Positions 1 through 9,073 of a DNA stretch of 64,000 nt are shown here, in pieces. Source of the DNA: G963662905 sp963676415. GTDB taxonomy: Bacteria > Bacteroidota > Bacteroidia > Bacteroidales > WRLA01. The stretch lies in contig OY781097.1 in the NCBI GenBank assembly GCA_963676415.1, forward strand, positions 1,488,001 to 1,552,000, given 5' to 3'. Below the pieces are notes generated by a model, which was not told the DNA's origin, searched no databases, and worked only from the letters and a program-made list of their open reading frames with translations. The translations under genes were made by a program, and so were the position numbers. How positions within the stretch are numbered: the first letter of the stretch is position 1; the number at the start of each line of letters is the position of its first letter.

Positions 1-14
1 TTTGGATGTGCCAT
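1..14 (-). CDS. rpmF: 50S ribosomal protein L32, first codons only (partial)
   Basis: The complement of the first 14 bases reads ATG GCA CAT CCA AA, i.e. M-A-H-P-K, the usual start of bacterial L32. It lies 30 bp downstream of the DUF177/YceD gene on the same strand, and yceD-rpmF is a very common conserved pair. The gene runs off the left edge, so only the start is visible. The identification rests on five residues plus gene order. Confidence 0.7.
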
Positions 15-44
15 TTTATCTAATTACTTAAATGATTATTTATA

Positions 45-566
45 TCAGTCTTTATCTTTTAATTTCTTTAAAGCGTCCCAACGGGAATCTGTTCCTCCTT
101 GGTTTTGAAGCTCTTCAAGCTTTTGAAGCATTGAAGGATCACAAGTCGGATTTCCATTCTCATCATCGGGATGAATTTTTTGAATGGGCAAAGCCAGAAT
201 GATAAACTCATAAATAAACTGGGCCACATTAATTTTATGCTGCTTTTCGTTAATTACTATGAGGGTTTCATCCTCTTCGGCTTCTTCATCACCAAATTTG
301 GCTATGATTTGCTGCCTGCTCTCCACCGGAAAATCAAAAAGATCGAGGCATCGGTCGCAAACAACTTTTACTGTTCCAAAAATATGAAAATCCAAAACCA
401 GCATTCGTTCCTGACGGTCCATATCCACATGAACTTTCAGGCTGCCATCTTGCGCGTCTTCATTTTTGAAAAAATCAAAAAATGTATTATCAATCTCAAA
501 ATCAAAGCTATATAAGCCTGTTTTAAGACCGGAAAACTCAATATCGAATTCTTTTATATTACGCAC
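45..566 (-). CDS. yceD: DUF177 / YceD family protein (23S rRNA accumulation protein)
   Basis: A 173-residue cytosolic protein of the YceD/DUF177 family. The family mark is the central CDRCL motif (around residue 70) inside a beta-rich region, followed by an acidic stretch (DEEAEEDE) and a Lys-rich end. Family members are linked to accumulation of large-subunit rRNA and almost always precede rpmF, which begins 30 bp further on. A -7 box TACTTTTG lies at 592-599 just upstream. Length fits the family. The molecular function is known from homologues only. Confidence 0.85.
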   Translation of the reverse strand: MRNIKEFDIEFSGLKTGLYSFDFEIDNTFFDFFKNEDAQDGSLKVHVDMDRQERMLVLDFHIFGTVKVVCDRCLDLFDFPVESRQQIIAKFGDEEAEEDETLIVINEKQHKINVAQFIYEFIILALPIQKIHPDDENGNPTCDPSMLQKLEELQNQGGTDSRWDALKKLKDKD

Positions 567-591
567 AATAACCGTATTTCAAATCGGTCGG

Positions 592-599
592 CAAAAGTA
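592..599 (-). promoter_or_regulatory. Bacteroidota -7 box for yceD-rpmF
   Basis: On the minus strand this reads TACTTTTG, matching the Bacteroidota consensus TAnnTTTG, 26 bases before the yceD start codon. Confidence 0.5.
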
Positions 600-674
600 T
601 TAATTAAAATTCTGAATTACAAATAAATAATAGGAATGCGCTGATTCTTAATACTCAGGACTGTTTATAAGTTT

Positions 675-3600
675 TTAAAACCTGTATCCGATCACCAGTA
701 TATCATCTATTTGCTCGCGCTCGCCCCGCCAGTTTTCGATGGTTTCATTCAGGATTTCGCGCTGCTCTCCCATAGGACGGTCGTGAGCCGAAAGCAATAA
801 TTTTTTAAAATTCCTGCTCATAAACTTCCTGTCTTTCGGGCCACCAAACTGATCGGAAAAGCCATCGGAAAAAACATAGATGCAATCATCTTTTTGCAGA
901 TCAATAACATGGTTTTCAAAAGATTGTTTGCGTTCGGTACTACCAATAGGTTTTTTTGTTGCTTTGATTTCCTGTAATTCATTGTCGCGGATCAGGTAAA
1001 GCGGGTTATTGGCTCCGGCAAACTGAAGCTGCTTTTTACCGGCATCCACCAAACACAAGGCCATATCCATTCCATCTTTCACATCGCTGGTTCCCTGCTG
1101 CCGGAAAGTTTCCAATACCAGCTCATTGAGTTTATCCAAAATCTTTCCCGGTTCAAAAATTCCAAATTCCTTTACTGTTCGGTTGAGGGCAGTATGTCCC
1201 ACAAGGCTCACAAAGGCTCCGGGAACACCATGACCTGTGCAATCCACAGCCGCGAAAAGTATTTTATCATCAAAAGAATGCATCCAGTAAAAGTCACCAC
1301 TGACAATATCCTTGGGCTTATACAAAATGAAGGACTGTTCCAGCCTTTGTTTCACCAGTTTATCCTGAGGCAAAATAGCTTCCTGAATACGCTTGGCATA
1401 ACGGATGCTGTCGGTGATATTCTGGTTTTTCAGTTCAATTTCTTCTTTCTGAACGGTGATTTCCTCCTTTTGCCTGCTCACAAGATCAATCTGTGATTCC
1501 AGTTCCTCATTGGCCTGCTCCAGCTGATGTGTGCGTTCTTTCACCAGCCCTTCAAGCACACGCTTTTGTTGTTCCAGGCGGTGCAAACGCCAGCGATAGA
1601 GCATCCAGACAATAAGCGTAATCAAAACCAAGGCTAGAATACGGAACAGCCAGGTTTCCCAAAAAGGTTTGTTGATGCTGAAATTCAATGTGCGCGCATA
1701 GGCCCAGAGTTTATCTTTTGCACGCGCTTTATACACAAATTCATAATCGCCCGGTGGCAGATTGGTAAAGCGCGCCATATAATCCTTGCCCTTGGAATAG
1801 GATTGATAATCATTATGCAGGCCCCGCAGATAAAATTCATATTCCACAGCAGATTCATCGCTGAACGAAAGAGCCGTAAGTTCAAAAACCAGGTTATTTT
1901 GGTTGTATTGAAGCTTTTGCCCGTTTTCAAGCGTCGATTTTTCCCCGTTGATGCTGATATTATCGATGAAACAAACAGGCGCAAAAAGTTCATGACTACC
2001 ACCTTTCGGGCTGTAAGTGGCCATTCCGTGATAAGTGCTCAGCCACAAAATCCCTTTGTTATCGAGGAACATGCCTCCTTTTATAATTTCATTTGCGGGC
2101 AAACCATCTTCTGCATGCAGTTCGCTTTCCACAATATTTAGCCGCAGGTTATATTTATATATACCGGAAGTTGTGGCAATCCAGATGATGTTTTTGTTCC
2201 TTCCGGGAAGTATTTGAATCAAAGGGCTCCCATCGCTGAACAAGACCTCATCATTCTGCTCACCGATCCTGATCAAATCCAAATCCGTTGCAATGTACAC
2301 CACATCCTGAAGAAAAAGCACATCATTGATTTGAAGCTTTTCAGCTAAATCAATCGATTTAAAATCAAATTCACTCAATTCAAAAATCTGATTAGCGGAT
2401 TGTATCATTAATTGATTATCAAATACATAAAGCTGTGCTTCTTCTTTTAGGCCGGTTTTAAATTGTTTCAGAATCTTGAAATCTGAGTTCAGGGTATAAA
2501 GCAAAACTTCTCCCTCTTTTTTCGCCAGCATATAAAAATTCCCATCATCGCCCGGCTTGATATCCATAATTTCATCCACAAATCCGGTCTGGAATTGCGT
2601 CCATTGTTCCGATGCCGGATTATAGAACCAAATTGTGTTCTTGGTATAAAAATAAAGCAGATTATTTGGTGCTATGCCACCATTTTTAAAACTTTCAGCT
2701 AAAATACGCTGTGGCTTGGCCGATTTCCCGGGCCACATGCGGTACAGTCCTTTTGCAGTGAGCATCCAATAGGAATTTAACTGATCCTGAAATATTTTGC
2801 TTACCTCATGCTCTATCCCATCAAAAATCCGCACACCACTTTTCATCAGTAATTTTTGCAAACCTCCTTCGTAGGCCACCCACAGGTTTCCTTCGTGATC
2901 CTGCAAAGCTGCATTGATTTTTCGCTCTTTCAATCCGGAAGCCGTGCTCAGCACTACACCTCTCTTGTCCATGCTTTGCTGGCGGTACAATTTATTTTCT
3001 GCCAATATCCAGAAACCGACATCTCCAGCATTGAACTCAGACTTAATTTGTTTCGGAAAAGATTTTTTGATTTCGAACTTATTAGATTTTGAAGCTTTTA
3101 TTGATGCTAAACCCTCATTAAAAACCCACAAATTATTATCAATACCCATATAAATTTCTGAAGCTGGCCGATTTGTGATATTCAGGCTTTTGTCTGCAAG
3201 ATTAAACTGAAACAGCTTCCCATCCATTATCCCATAGAGATTTTCAGCTGCGGAATCGGCTACCAATTGCTGAATTTCTCTTTCATCTAAAATTTCCTCA
3301 TTCAAAATCATTCCATCGATTAAGGCAAGTCTTTGCACATTAAGAGGAGTTTTCAGGAAAAGCCTTCCGCTTTGCGATTGTGCAAGCTCAGCGCCCGGAT
3401 CAAGCGCTAAACTATCCTGAATTTGGTAATCCGCATTCAGGCAATACAAAAACTGAGGCGTAAGCACAAAATAAGCTTCCTCTCTTTGCCGGATATCCAA
3501 AACGGGCAAGCTGATGCGGTCTGCACAAATACGTTGCATCTCTCGGCCATTATACCGTACCAGACCAAATTCCGTTCCCAGCCAGATATAGCCACGCCGG

Positions 3601-5273
3601 TCCTGGAAAAGGGAAAGCACATTTTCAAAAGGCAACAGGTTTTGTGTTCCGTAAAACTCCGATGGGATTTTCCCCGGCTGACGGGCATTATGAAAATCAG
3701 ACAGCAGGTCATTGGCCAAACTCTCATCGCTATCGTTCTGAATTTCAATCAACAGATCGAGTAAGCCTTCCCGATGTGCCGATTGGATAAATTGTTCCAG
3801 GGCATTTTTCAATTGGGGTTTCCCTTTTTTGATGGCCCAATTGATGCTGCTTTCGCCAATGGTGATTTTCTTCTCCAAATCAGGAAATTCCTTCAAACTG
3901 AAAAACGGTTCATCGAACACGGTATAGTCCGCCCATCCACTATCGACCGTAGCCAGTAAATTTTTTGTTTCGCGGTAGATGATGCTGTCCACACCAAAAT
4001 CCTTCAGAATTTTATCATAAACACTTCCCCGGGTAGTTGCAGCAATTTTATTTTTCAGATCGTATCTTGTACGGATGCGGGTTTTCTTGGGCGCGATAAT
4101 GATAGTATGCACCGGAAAAACCTTAACCATATCAATGATTTTTTCCCGCCATGGATCGGGCGAAATAAGATCGCAGGCCACATCAAAGTTATTGAACCAT
4201 TCCGGACTGTAAATGCTGTCCTGATCAATTTCCCCATTGCTGTTTTCGAAATACTGCGAAAATTCTTTTGTGGTCACAAATTCCACTTCCAATCCAAGAT
4301 ACCAGGCAAATTCCTCGGCAAGGAAGTGCATCAGTTGTTTTTTGCCTTTTTCGTGGAATACAAAATCACGGTCGCGCAGGGCAATCACAATTTTGCCGTC
4401 TTCCACAATGCCATCGAGGTCATTGGTGCGTAAACCCATAGTACTTTTCGGATTGATGGTCGCCGAATAATCGCTGTAGCTGATCCGGAAATACTGCCGG
4501 AAAAGGCTATCAAGAATGCCGTTATTTTCAATGGTCTGGAAAAAGCCTTCCACTTCACCGGCCAGGTCATTTCCTTTTTCAACCACCCAGGCCACTTTGG
4601 TCGGCGTACTTACCGGCAAAGCAAGTTTATAGGCATCTTCAGCGGCCATAAAAGTGAGGGCTTCATCCGCATCAAGAATAATGGCGTCGGTATGGCATTC
4701 CCGGAGCTTTTGCTTGGCTTCATCATTGGATTGGTTTTCATCGAGGATAATCCCGCCACCAATGCGGTCGTTGATCGCATGGATATGGTCCGCATAGCTC
4801 GTATTGCCCATATAGCTTACTGTTTTGCCTTTCAGTTCATTCAGGCTGCTGATATCGGGCGATTCCTTGCGCACCACCAAAACCTCGGTCGAAATCATGG
4901 TAGAAGCAAAATCAAAGAGCTTTTTCCTCCAGGGCAAAACCGTAAAAGTGCTGCTGATCAAATCCGCATTTTGAAAAACATCGGGCGTATAGCGTACATT
5001 GGGATCGGTTTGCAGGCCATCGGGCAAAACACCTTTCTTACTGAAAGCATCGTTCCATTCAATTTCTACAATTTCCAGATTAACATTCAGGTATTTGGCA
5101 AATTCAAGAGCCAAAGGATAATTGATGTTTTCGAGATCATCGCTGGTAAAGGCCACATAAATTGTCCCTTTTTTGCGGATTTCTTCCAGTTCATCAGCAA
5201 AAAGAGTTTGCCCTGAAAACAGAGGGAGAACCATCAAAAAGTAAAGCAGTATGCGGGTATATTTCTGAAACAT
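675..5273 (-). CDS. Fused receptor: two SBP domains, beta-propeller, Y_Y_Y, TM, SpoIIE phosphatase
   Basis: A one-component transmembrane receptor of about 1530 residues. Domains in order: signal peptide (1-26); two successive solute-binding family 3 domains (about 25-275 and 290-530; both carry PDVF/FDVA-type lobes and an 'SxPFTVLPWR'/'ISPDPWREK'-like segment); a two-component-type beta-propeller (about 545-1100; repeated GxIWLGTxxGL-like strands); a Y_Y_Y domain (about 1140-1195); one TM helix (about 1205-1225); a coiled coil; and a SpoIIE/PP2C phosphatase (about 1310-1530) with the DFYW, DCTGHGVPGA and DGFSDQFGG metal-site motifs. Periplasmic ligand binding probably controls a cytoplasmic Ser/Thr phosphatase acting on an anti-sigma or anti-anti-sigma partner (family inference); no such partner is adjacent. 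I chose the Met at 5273 because the signal peptide starts there; an in-frame Met at 5318 would add 15 residues. Confidence 0.85.
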   Translation of the reverse strand: MFQKYTRILLYFLMVLPLFSGQTLFADELEEIRKKGTIYVAFTSDDLENINYPLALEFAKYLNVNLEIVEIEWNDAFSKKGVLPDGLQTDPNVRYTPDVFQNADLISSTFTVLPWRKKLFDFASTMISTEVLVVRKESPDISSLNELKGKTVSYMGNTSYADHIHAINDRIGGGIILDENQSNDEAKQKLRECHTDAIILDADEALTFMAAEDAYKLALPVSTPTKVAWVVEKGNDLAGEVEGFFQTIENNGILDSLFRQYFRISYSDYSATINPKSTMGLRTNDLDGIVEDGKIVIALRDRDFVFHEKGKKQLMHFLAEEFAWYLGLEVEFVTTKEFSQYFENSNGEIDQDSIYSPEWFNNFDVACDLISPDPWREKIIDMVKVFPVHTIIIAPKKTRIRTRYDLKNKIAATTRGSVYDKILKDFGVDSIIYRETKNLLATVDSGWADYTVFDEPFFSLKEFPDLEKKITIGESSINWAIKKGKPQLKNALEQFIQSAHREGLLDLLIEIQNDSDESLANDLLSDFHNARQPGKIPSEFYGTQNLLPFENVLSLFQDRRGYIWLGTEFGLVRYNGREMQRICADRISLPVLDIRQREEAYFVLTPQFLYCLNADYQIQDSLALDPGAELAQSQSGRLFLKTPLNVQRLALIDGMILNEEILDEREIQQLVADSAAENLYGIMDGKLFQFNLADKSLNITNRPASEIYMGIDNNLWVFNEGLASIKASKSNKFEIKKSFPKQIKSEFNAGDVGFWILAENKLYRQQSMDKRGVVLSTASGLKERKINAALQDHEGNLWVAYEGGLQKLLMKSGVRIFDGIEHEVSKIFQDQLNSYWMLTAKGLYRMWPGKSAKPQRILAESFKNGGIAPNNLLYFYTKNTIWFYNPASEQWTQFQTGFVDEIMDIKPGDDGNFYMLAKKEGEVLLYTLNSDFKILKQFKTGLKEEAQLYVFDNQLMIQSANQIFELSEFDFKSIDLAEKLQINDVLFLQDVVYIATDLDLIRIGEQNDEVLFSDGSPLIQILPGRNKNIIWIATTSGIYKYNLRLNIVESELHAEDGLPANEIIKGGMFLDNKGILWLSTYHGMATYSPKGGSHELFAPVCFIDNISINGEKSTLENGQKLQYNQNNLVFELTALSFSDESAVEYEFYLRGLHNDYQSYSKGKDYMARFTNLPPGDYEFVYKARAKDKLWAYARTLNFSINKPFWETWLFRILALVLITLIVWMLYRWRLHRLEQQKRVLEGLVKERTHQLEQANEELESQIDLVSRQKEEITVQKEEIELKNQNITDSIRYAKRIQEAILPQDKLVKQRLEQSFILYKPKDIVSGDFYWMHSFDDKILFAAVDCTGHGVPGAFVSLVGHTALNRTVKEFGIFEPGKILDKLNELVLETFRQQGTSDVKDGMDMALCLVDAGKKQLQFAGANNPLYLIRDNELQEIKATKKPIGSTERKQSFENHVIDLQKDDCIYVFSDGFSDQFGGPKDRKFMSRNFKKLLLSAHDRPMGEQREILNETIENWRGEREQIDDILVIGYRF

Positions 5274-5352
5274 ATGGTTATGGGTTAAGAAAGCTAAAAG
5301 TACTAAAAAATGCAGCAATGAAAAACAAGACTTTCTGTTCTGCGAAAATACT

Positions 5353-5360
5353 TAATTTTG
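5353..5360 (+). promoter_or_regulatory. -7 box for cysS
   Basis: TAATTTTG, matching TAnnTTTG, 25 bases before the cysS start in the divergent gap with the receptor gene. Confidence 0.5.
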
Positions 5361-5385
5361 CACCTTGATAGAAAAATAGCTGAAA

Positions 5386-6861
5386 ATGAAGGATTTCAAT
5401 TTAAGTATTTACAATACCCTTTCGAGGAAGAAAGAAAAATACGAACCAATAATACCCGGACATACAGGACTTTACGTTTGCGGCCCTACCGTTTATGGCG
5501 ATGCACATCTCGGACATGCCCGTCCGGCCATTACATTTGACCTGCTCTACCGTTACCTGAAACATTCGGGTTTTAAAGTGCGTTATGTGCGCAATATTAC
5601 CGATGTAGGCCATTTGGTAAATGATGCCGATGATGGCGAAGATAAAATCGCAAAAAAAGCCCGCCTGGAAGAGCTGGAACCCATGCAGGTTGTTCAGTAT
5701 TACACCAACCGTTACCATAAAAACATGGAACAGCTCAATGTATTAAATCCTGATATTGAACCTCATGCATCGGGCCACATTATTGAGCAGATTGAAATGA
5801 TAAAGCAAATCCTGGATGCCGGACTGGCCTATGAAGTAAATGGTTCGGTTTATTTTGATGTGAAAAAATATAACGAAAAACACCATTACGGAAAACTATC
5901 AGGCCGTGTTCTGGACGATTTGCTCAATACTACCCGCACTTTGGATGGCCAGGAAGAAAAACGCAATCCGGTTGACTTTGCCTTGTGGAAAAAAGCCGGA
6001 AAAGAACACATTATGCGCTGGCCTTCGCCATGGAGCGACGGTTTCCCGGGATGGCATCTCGAATGCTCGGTGATGAGCACCAAATATCTGGGCGAAAAAT
6101 TCGATATACACGGTGGCGGAATGGATTTGATGTTTCCGCATCACGAATGTGAAATAGCACAAAATGTGGCCGCAACCGGCAATGAGCCCGTGAAATACTG
6201 GATGCACAACAATATGATTACCATCAACGGCCAGAAAATGGGTAAATCGCTGGGCAATTTCATCAATCTCGATGAGTTCTTCAAAGGCGAACATAAGCTG
6301 CTCGACCGACCCTATACGGCAATGAATATCCGTTTCTTCATCTTAATGGCACATTACCGCAGCCCGCTCGATTTCAGTAATGAAGCCCTGCAAGCTGCTG
6401 AAAAAGGCATGAAAAAACTGCTCAATGCAGCCGAAAGCCTCGAAAAACTCCAGGCCAATGGCGATGCATCTACCGAAGACATTACCGCATGGAAAAACAA
6501 ATGCTACGAAGCCATAAATGATGACCTCAATACGCCTATCCTCATCGCCCATCTTTTTGATGCCGTACGCATGATCAACAGCATCAGCGAAGGCAAAATA
6601 AAAATATCGAAAAGCGATCTGGAACTGCTTCGCATTACTTTTAATGCCTTTGTTTTTGATGTGCTGGGTTTGGAAAAAGAACTCAGCGACAGCAAAGGCG
6701 ATCAGGTGGTTGACGGATTGATGGAACTTATTTTGGAAATGCGCATGAATGCCCGCAAAAACAAAGACTGGGGCACATCCGATGCTATACGTGATAAACT
6801 CAACGAATTATCCATTAAGGTGAAAGACGGAAAGGAAGGTTCGAGCTGGAGTATTGAGTAA
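5386..6861 (+). CDS. cysS: Cysteinyl-tRNA synthetase
   Basis: A 491-residue class I aminoacyl-tRNA synthetase that charges tRNA-Cys in the cytoplasm. Visible landmarks are the zinc/substrate Cys in VCGPTVYG, the HIGH-type signature HLGH, zinc ligands in GWHLECS and HHECEIAQ, and the KMSKS-type loop KMGKS near residue 285. The C-terminal helical anticodon domain ends in a conserved KDGKEGSSW-type tail. Length is normal. It is single-gene transcribed: its own -7 box lies upstream and a strong terminator follows 20 bases after the stop. Confidence 0.97.
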   Translation: MKDFNLSIYNTLSRKKEKYEPIIPGHTGLYVCGPTVYGDAHLGHARPAITFDLLYRYLKHSGFKVRYVRNITDVGHLVNDADDGEDKIAKKARLEELEPMQVVQYYTNRYHKNMEQLNVLNPDIEPHASGHIIEQIEMIKQILDAGLAYEVNGSVYFDVKKYNEKHHYGKLSGRVLDDLLNTTRTLDGQEEKRNPVDFALWKKAGKEHIMRWPSPWSDGFPGWHLECSVMSTKYLGEKFDIHGGGMDLMFPHHECEIAQNVAATGNEPVKYWMHNNMITINGQKMGKSLGNFINLDEFFKGEHKLLDRPYTAMNIRFFILMAHYRSPLDFSNEALQAAEKGMKKLLNAAESLEKLQANGDASTEDITAWKNKCYEAINDDLNTPILIAHLFDAVRMINSISEGKIKISKSDLELLRITFNAFVFDVLGLEKELSDSKGDQVVDGLMELILEMRMNARKNKDWGTSDAIRDKLNELSIKVKDGKEGSSWSIE

Positions 6862-6880
6862 AATTAATTTTGAAAATATG

Positions 6881-6914
6881 AAAAGGCCGTTTCAGTTTTG
6901 AAACGGCCTTTTTT
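6881..6914 (+). terminator. Rho-independent terminator after cysS
   Basis: Inverted repeat AAAAGGCCGTTTC / GAAACGGCCTTTT with a 6-base loop, ending in a run of T. It begins 20 bases after the cysS stop. Confidence 0.85.
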
Positions 6915-6932
6915 GATTGGTTAAATAAAACA

Positions 6933-7225
6933 ATAGAGGTCAGTAGATAAGTACATAGAATGATTTATGCTCGTGAATAAATAGATTTCTCCTCTACCGA
7001 AGCTTCGGTATCGTCGAAATGACTGTTTATTAATTGTTTGGGCAAAGGCGGCGAGGACTCATTTTATATTTTTTATTGTGTCCTCGCCGCCTTTGCCTCT
7101 TGAACACAACAAAAGGTCATTTCGATGCCGAAGCTTCGGCAGAGAAATCTATGTTACTCAATAGCAAATCATTATCGTTTTTATGATTTGCCAAAACTAA
7201 TATGCACCTACATACTGACCTCTAT
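6933..7225. mobile_element. MITE-like element, family A (ends ATAGAGGTCAGTA)
   Basis: A 293-bp non-coding palindromic unit. The left end ATAGAGGTCAGTA and the right end (reverse complement ATAGAGGTCAGTA) match, and the pairing continues imperfectly to about 24 bases. Inside is a nested inverted repeat: AGATTTCTC, CCGAAGCTTCGG, CGAAATGAC and GGCAAAGGCGGCGAGGAC on the left are mirrored on the right around a T/A-rich loop near 7060. AAAACA stands directly outside both ends, a possible but low-complexity target duplication. It has no open frame, so movement would need a transposase in trans. A half copy is at 24225-24395, and a related core hairpin sits inside family B. Confidence 0.6.
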
Positions 7226-7513
7226 AAAACAATTCTCTAAAAATTCCGCAAAGCATAACCATAGCAAGCCTCTGATCCATTACCCAAAACACCTCTTGCC
7301 TGTGTATTTCAATGAATTTTAACAGCAAATTAATAGTTACACTCAAAAGCCTTGCTACAGCCCACTTATATAAAAAGATATATATAACCAATAGCCTCAC
7401 AAATAGAAATATTTATTCATATAACAAGCTCATTATATGGGATTATTAATGCTCAAATCAAAAAATTATAAAATTTTCTGCAAAAATATTCGACAGTATT
7501 ACAGGAATATTAT

Positions 7514-7521
7514 TACTTTTG
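7514..7521 (+). promoter_or_regulatory. Possible -7 box for the 7.6-kb T9SS gene
   Basis: TACTTTTG, matching TAnnTTTG, about 104 bases before the start codon at 7625. Apart from this box, 7226-7624 is AT-rich DNA in which I see no gene. Confidence 0.35.
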
Positions 7522-7624
7522 GAGGCAACAATCCGGATTACAAACGTTCATTTTAGGAAAAATTTAAGCAAAACCTTAGGGGCATAAGCCTTATAAGCAA
7601 CAACCAAAATCAAAAATTGATATT

Positions 7625-9007
7625 ATGAAAAAAATCTTCTTCGTTCTGCTTTGCATTTTAACAATAAGCGGAACTAGTAGCGCACAAACTGAATTTACCG
7701 GGAGGTGGATTATTTCGACTTATGATGTAAATCTCAATGATTATGCCATTGAACTGATCTTTAAAAATGGGATCGACAGTTATTCAGACAGGGAAGCCAG
7801 CGATTTATTCAATACAGAAAAGTCAAGAACCCTAGCAGCAGGTTTGTACACCAAAAATTACAATTTTAGATATCATTTATTGGATGAGGACATATTCTAT
7901 TATAATAACCTCAGTAACCCTTTATATACATCATGGGGCAGTTTAGCAAATGGTGTATTTTTTTGTGAGCAAGATGTGATATTAAGACCTGAGCACCCAT
8001 CAGAAAATTTTATAGTATATTCCAAAGGAGACACTCCAAATGTTGGTGATAGGGTTCTAGGTATTCAAAGGATATTCACTGATAATCTGAACGTTCCTGC
8101 ATATGGAGGGGCATTAACTGGTTGCTTGTTTCACGTCCGCCAAAGCACATTACAAAATATGATTGATCCATTCTCATTTGCTGTAGCTGAGGAATTCGAT
8201 GATGAAAGAAAACTTTTTACCATAGCTAATAATTTTTATATAAATGTTAATGGAGGCACTTCGTTCCCCCCTGGTATTATGGCATTTAATATTAACGAAG
8301 ATGGTGTGAACCTTAATAATTATGACGTTATCTACCAAGACGCCAGTAACGATCCATTTGGTATTTATGACTTCGCTGCATACACTATGGAAATTGTCCC
8401 CATAGACCCTGCAAACGATGAGTATTGGTTTATTTGGACCAGTGAGGAGTCCTCCAGAAGTGACAGAGTATTTATGACCAATGCTGATAATATTCATAGA
8501 AGCTATCATATAAATAAAGGACGAATTGGTGGCATTGAATTCTTTAATAACGACCCTACACAACTTTATATTTCAACTACAGACCAGGGTATTGTTATGC
8601 TTGACCTTGATGATTACCCTACTTTTAATCTCACACAAGTATCCAGTGTAAACGATTTTAACCATACTGACCTACAAAAAGGGCCAGATGGCAACATATA
8701 TGCCGTATCAAATGACGGCAAGTCGCTGGGACAGATCAATAAATCAAATGGAACTTTTTATCCAAACCATTTAAACCTTCAAAAAGATGGTGTTGACTGC
8801 ATTATCAATACTTACCGTGTTTTTGAAAATCCGGGCATACAAGGCGCATTTATTAATTACTACAAACTCCCAAAAAACGACCGCACATATATCCCGATAA
8901 CTGCTGAAGCAGACCTTACTCATGTAATATGTCCCGGAGATGAAACCGGAGAAGCATTCGTGGAAGTTACTGCCGGTGATGGATACCCTTTTACTTTCGT
9001 TTGGTAA
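7625..9007 (+). CDS. Secreted T9SS protein, N-terminal part (ends at in-frame TAA)
   Basis: 460 residues: a signal peptide (MKKIFFVLLCILTISG...SAQ), then a beta-propeller-like region with tryptophan/aspartate-rich strands, then the start of a SprB/PKD-like module (VICPGDETGEAFVEVTAGDG). The frame stops at TAA 9005-9007 in the middle of this module, after ...FTFVW. The same frame stays open from 9008 to 11848 and completes the module (NEKGQTIT ... EGNYTCTITD). The two parts are therefore almost certainly one gene of about 1407 codons with one nonsense codon. As it stands this product would be exported but not sorted by T9SS, because the sorting domain is in the second part. Confidence 0.75.
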   Translation: MKKIFFVLLCILTISGTSSAQTEFTGRWIISTYDVNLNDYAIELIFKNGIDSYSDREASDLFNTEKSRTLAAGLYTKNYNFRYHLLDEDIFYYNNLSNPLYTSWGSLANGVFFCEQDVILRPEHPSENFIVYSKGDTPNVGDRVLGIQRIFTDNLNVPAYGGALTGCLFHVRQSTLQNMIDPFSFAVAEEFDDERKLFTIANNFYINVNGGTSFPPGIMAFNINEDGVNLNNYDVIYQDASNDPFGIYDFAAYTMEIVPIDPANDEYWFIWTSEESSRSDRVFMTNADNIHRSYHINKGRIGGIEFFNNDPTQLYISTTDQGIVMLDLDDYPTFNLTQVSSVNDFNHTDLQKGPDGNIYAVSNDGKSLGQINKSNGTFYPNHLNLQKDGVDCIINTYRVFENPGIQGAFINYYKLPKNDRTYIPITAEADLTHVICPGDETGEAFVEVTAGDGYPFTFVW

Positions 9008-9073
9008 AACGAAAAGGGACAGACAATAACAAATCACATTACCAACACAGAAACCACATCGCATATTACGCAT

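Noticed and set aside
7020..7140. CRISPR-like repeats around the GCGGCGAGGAC motif
   Set aside because: Only two inverted copies, no direct spacer array and no cas gene; it is the MITE hairpin.
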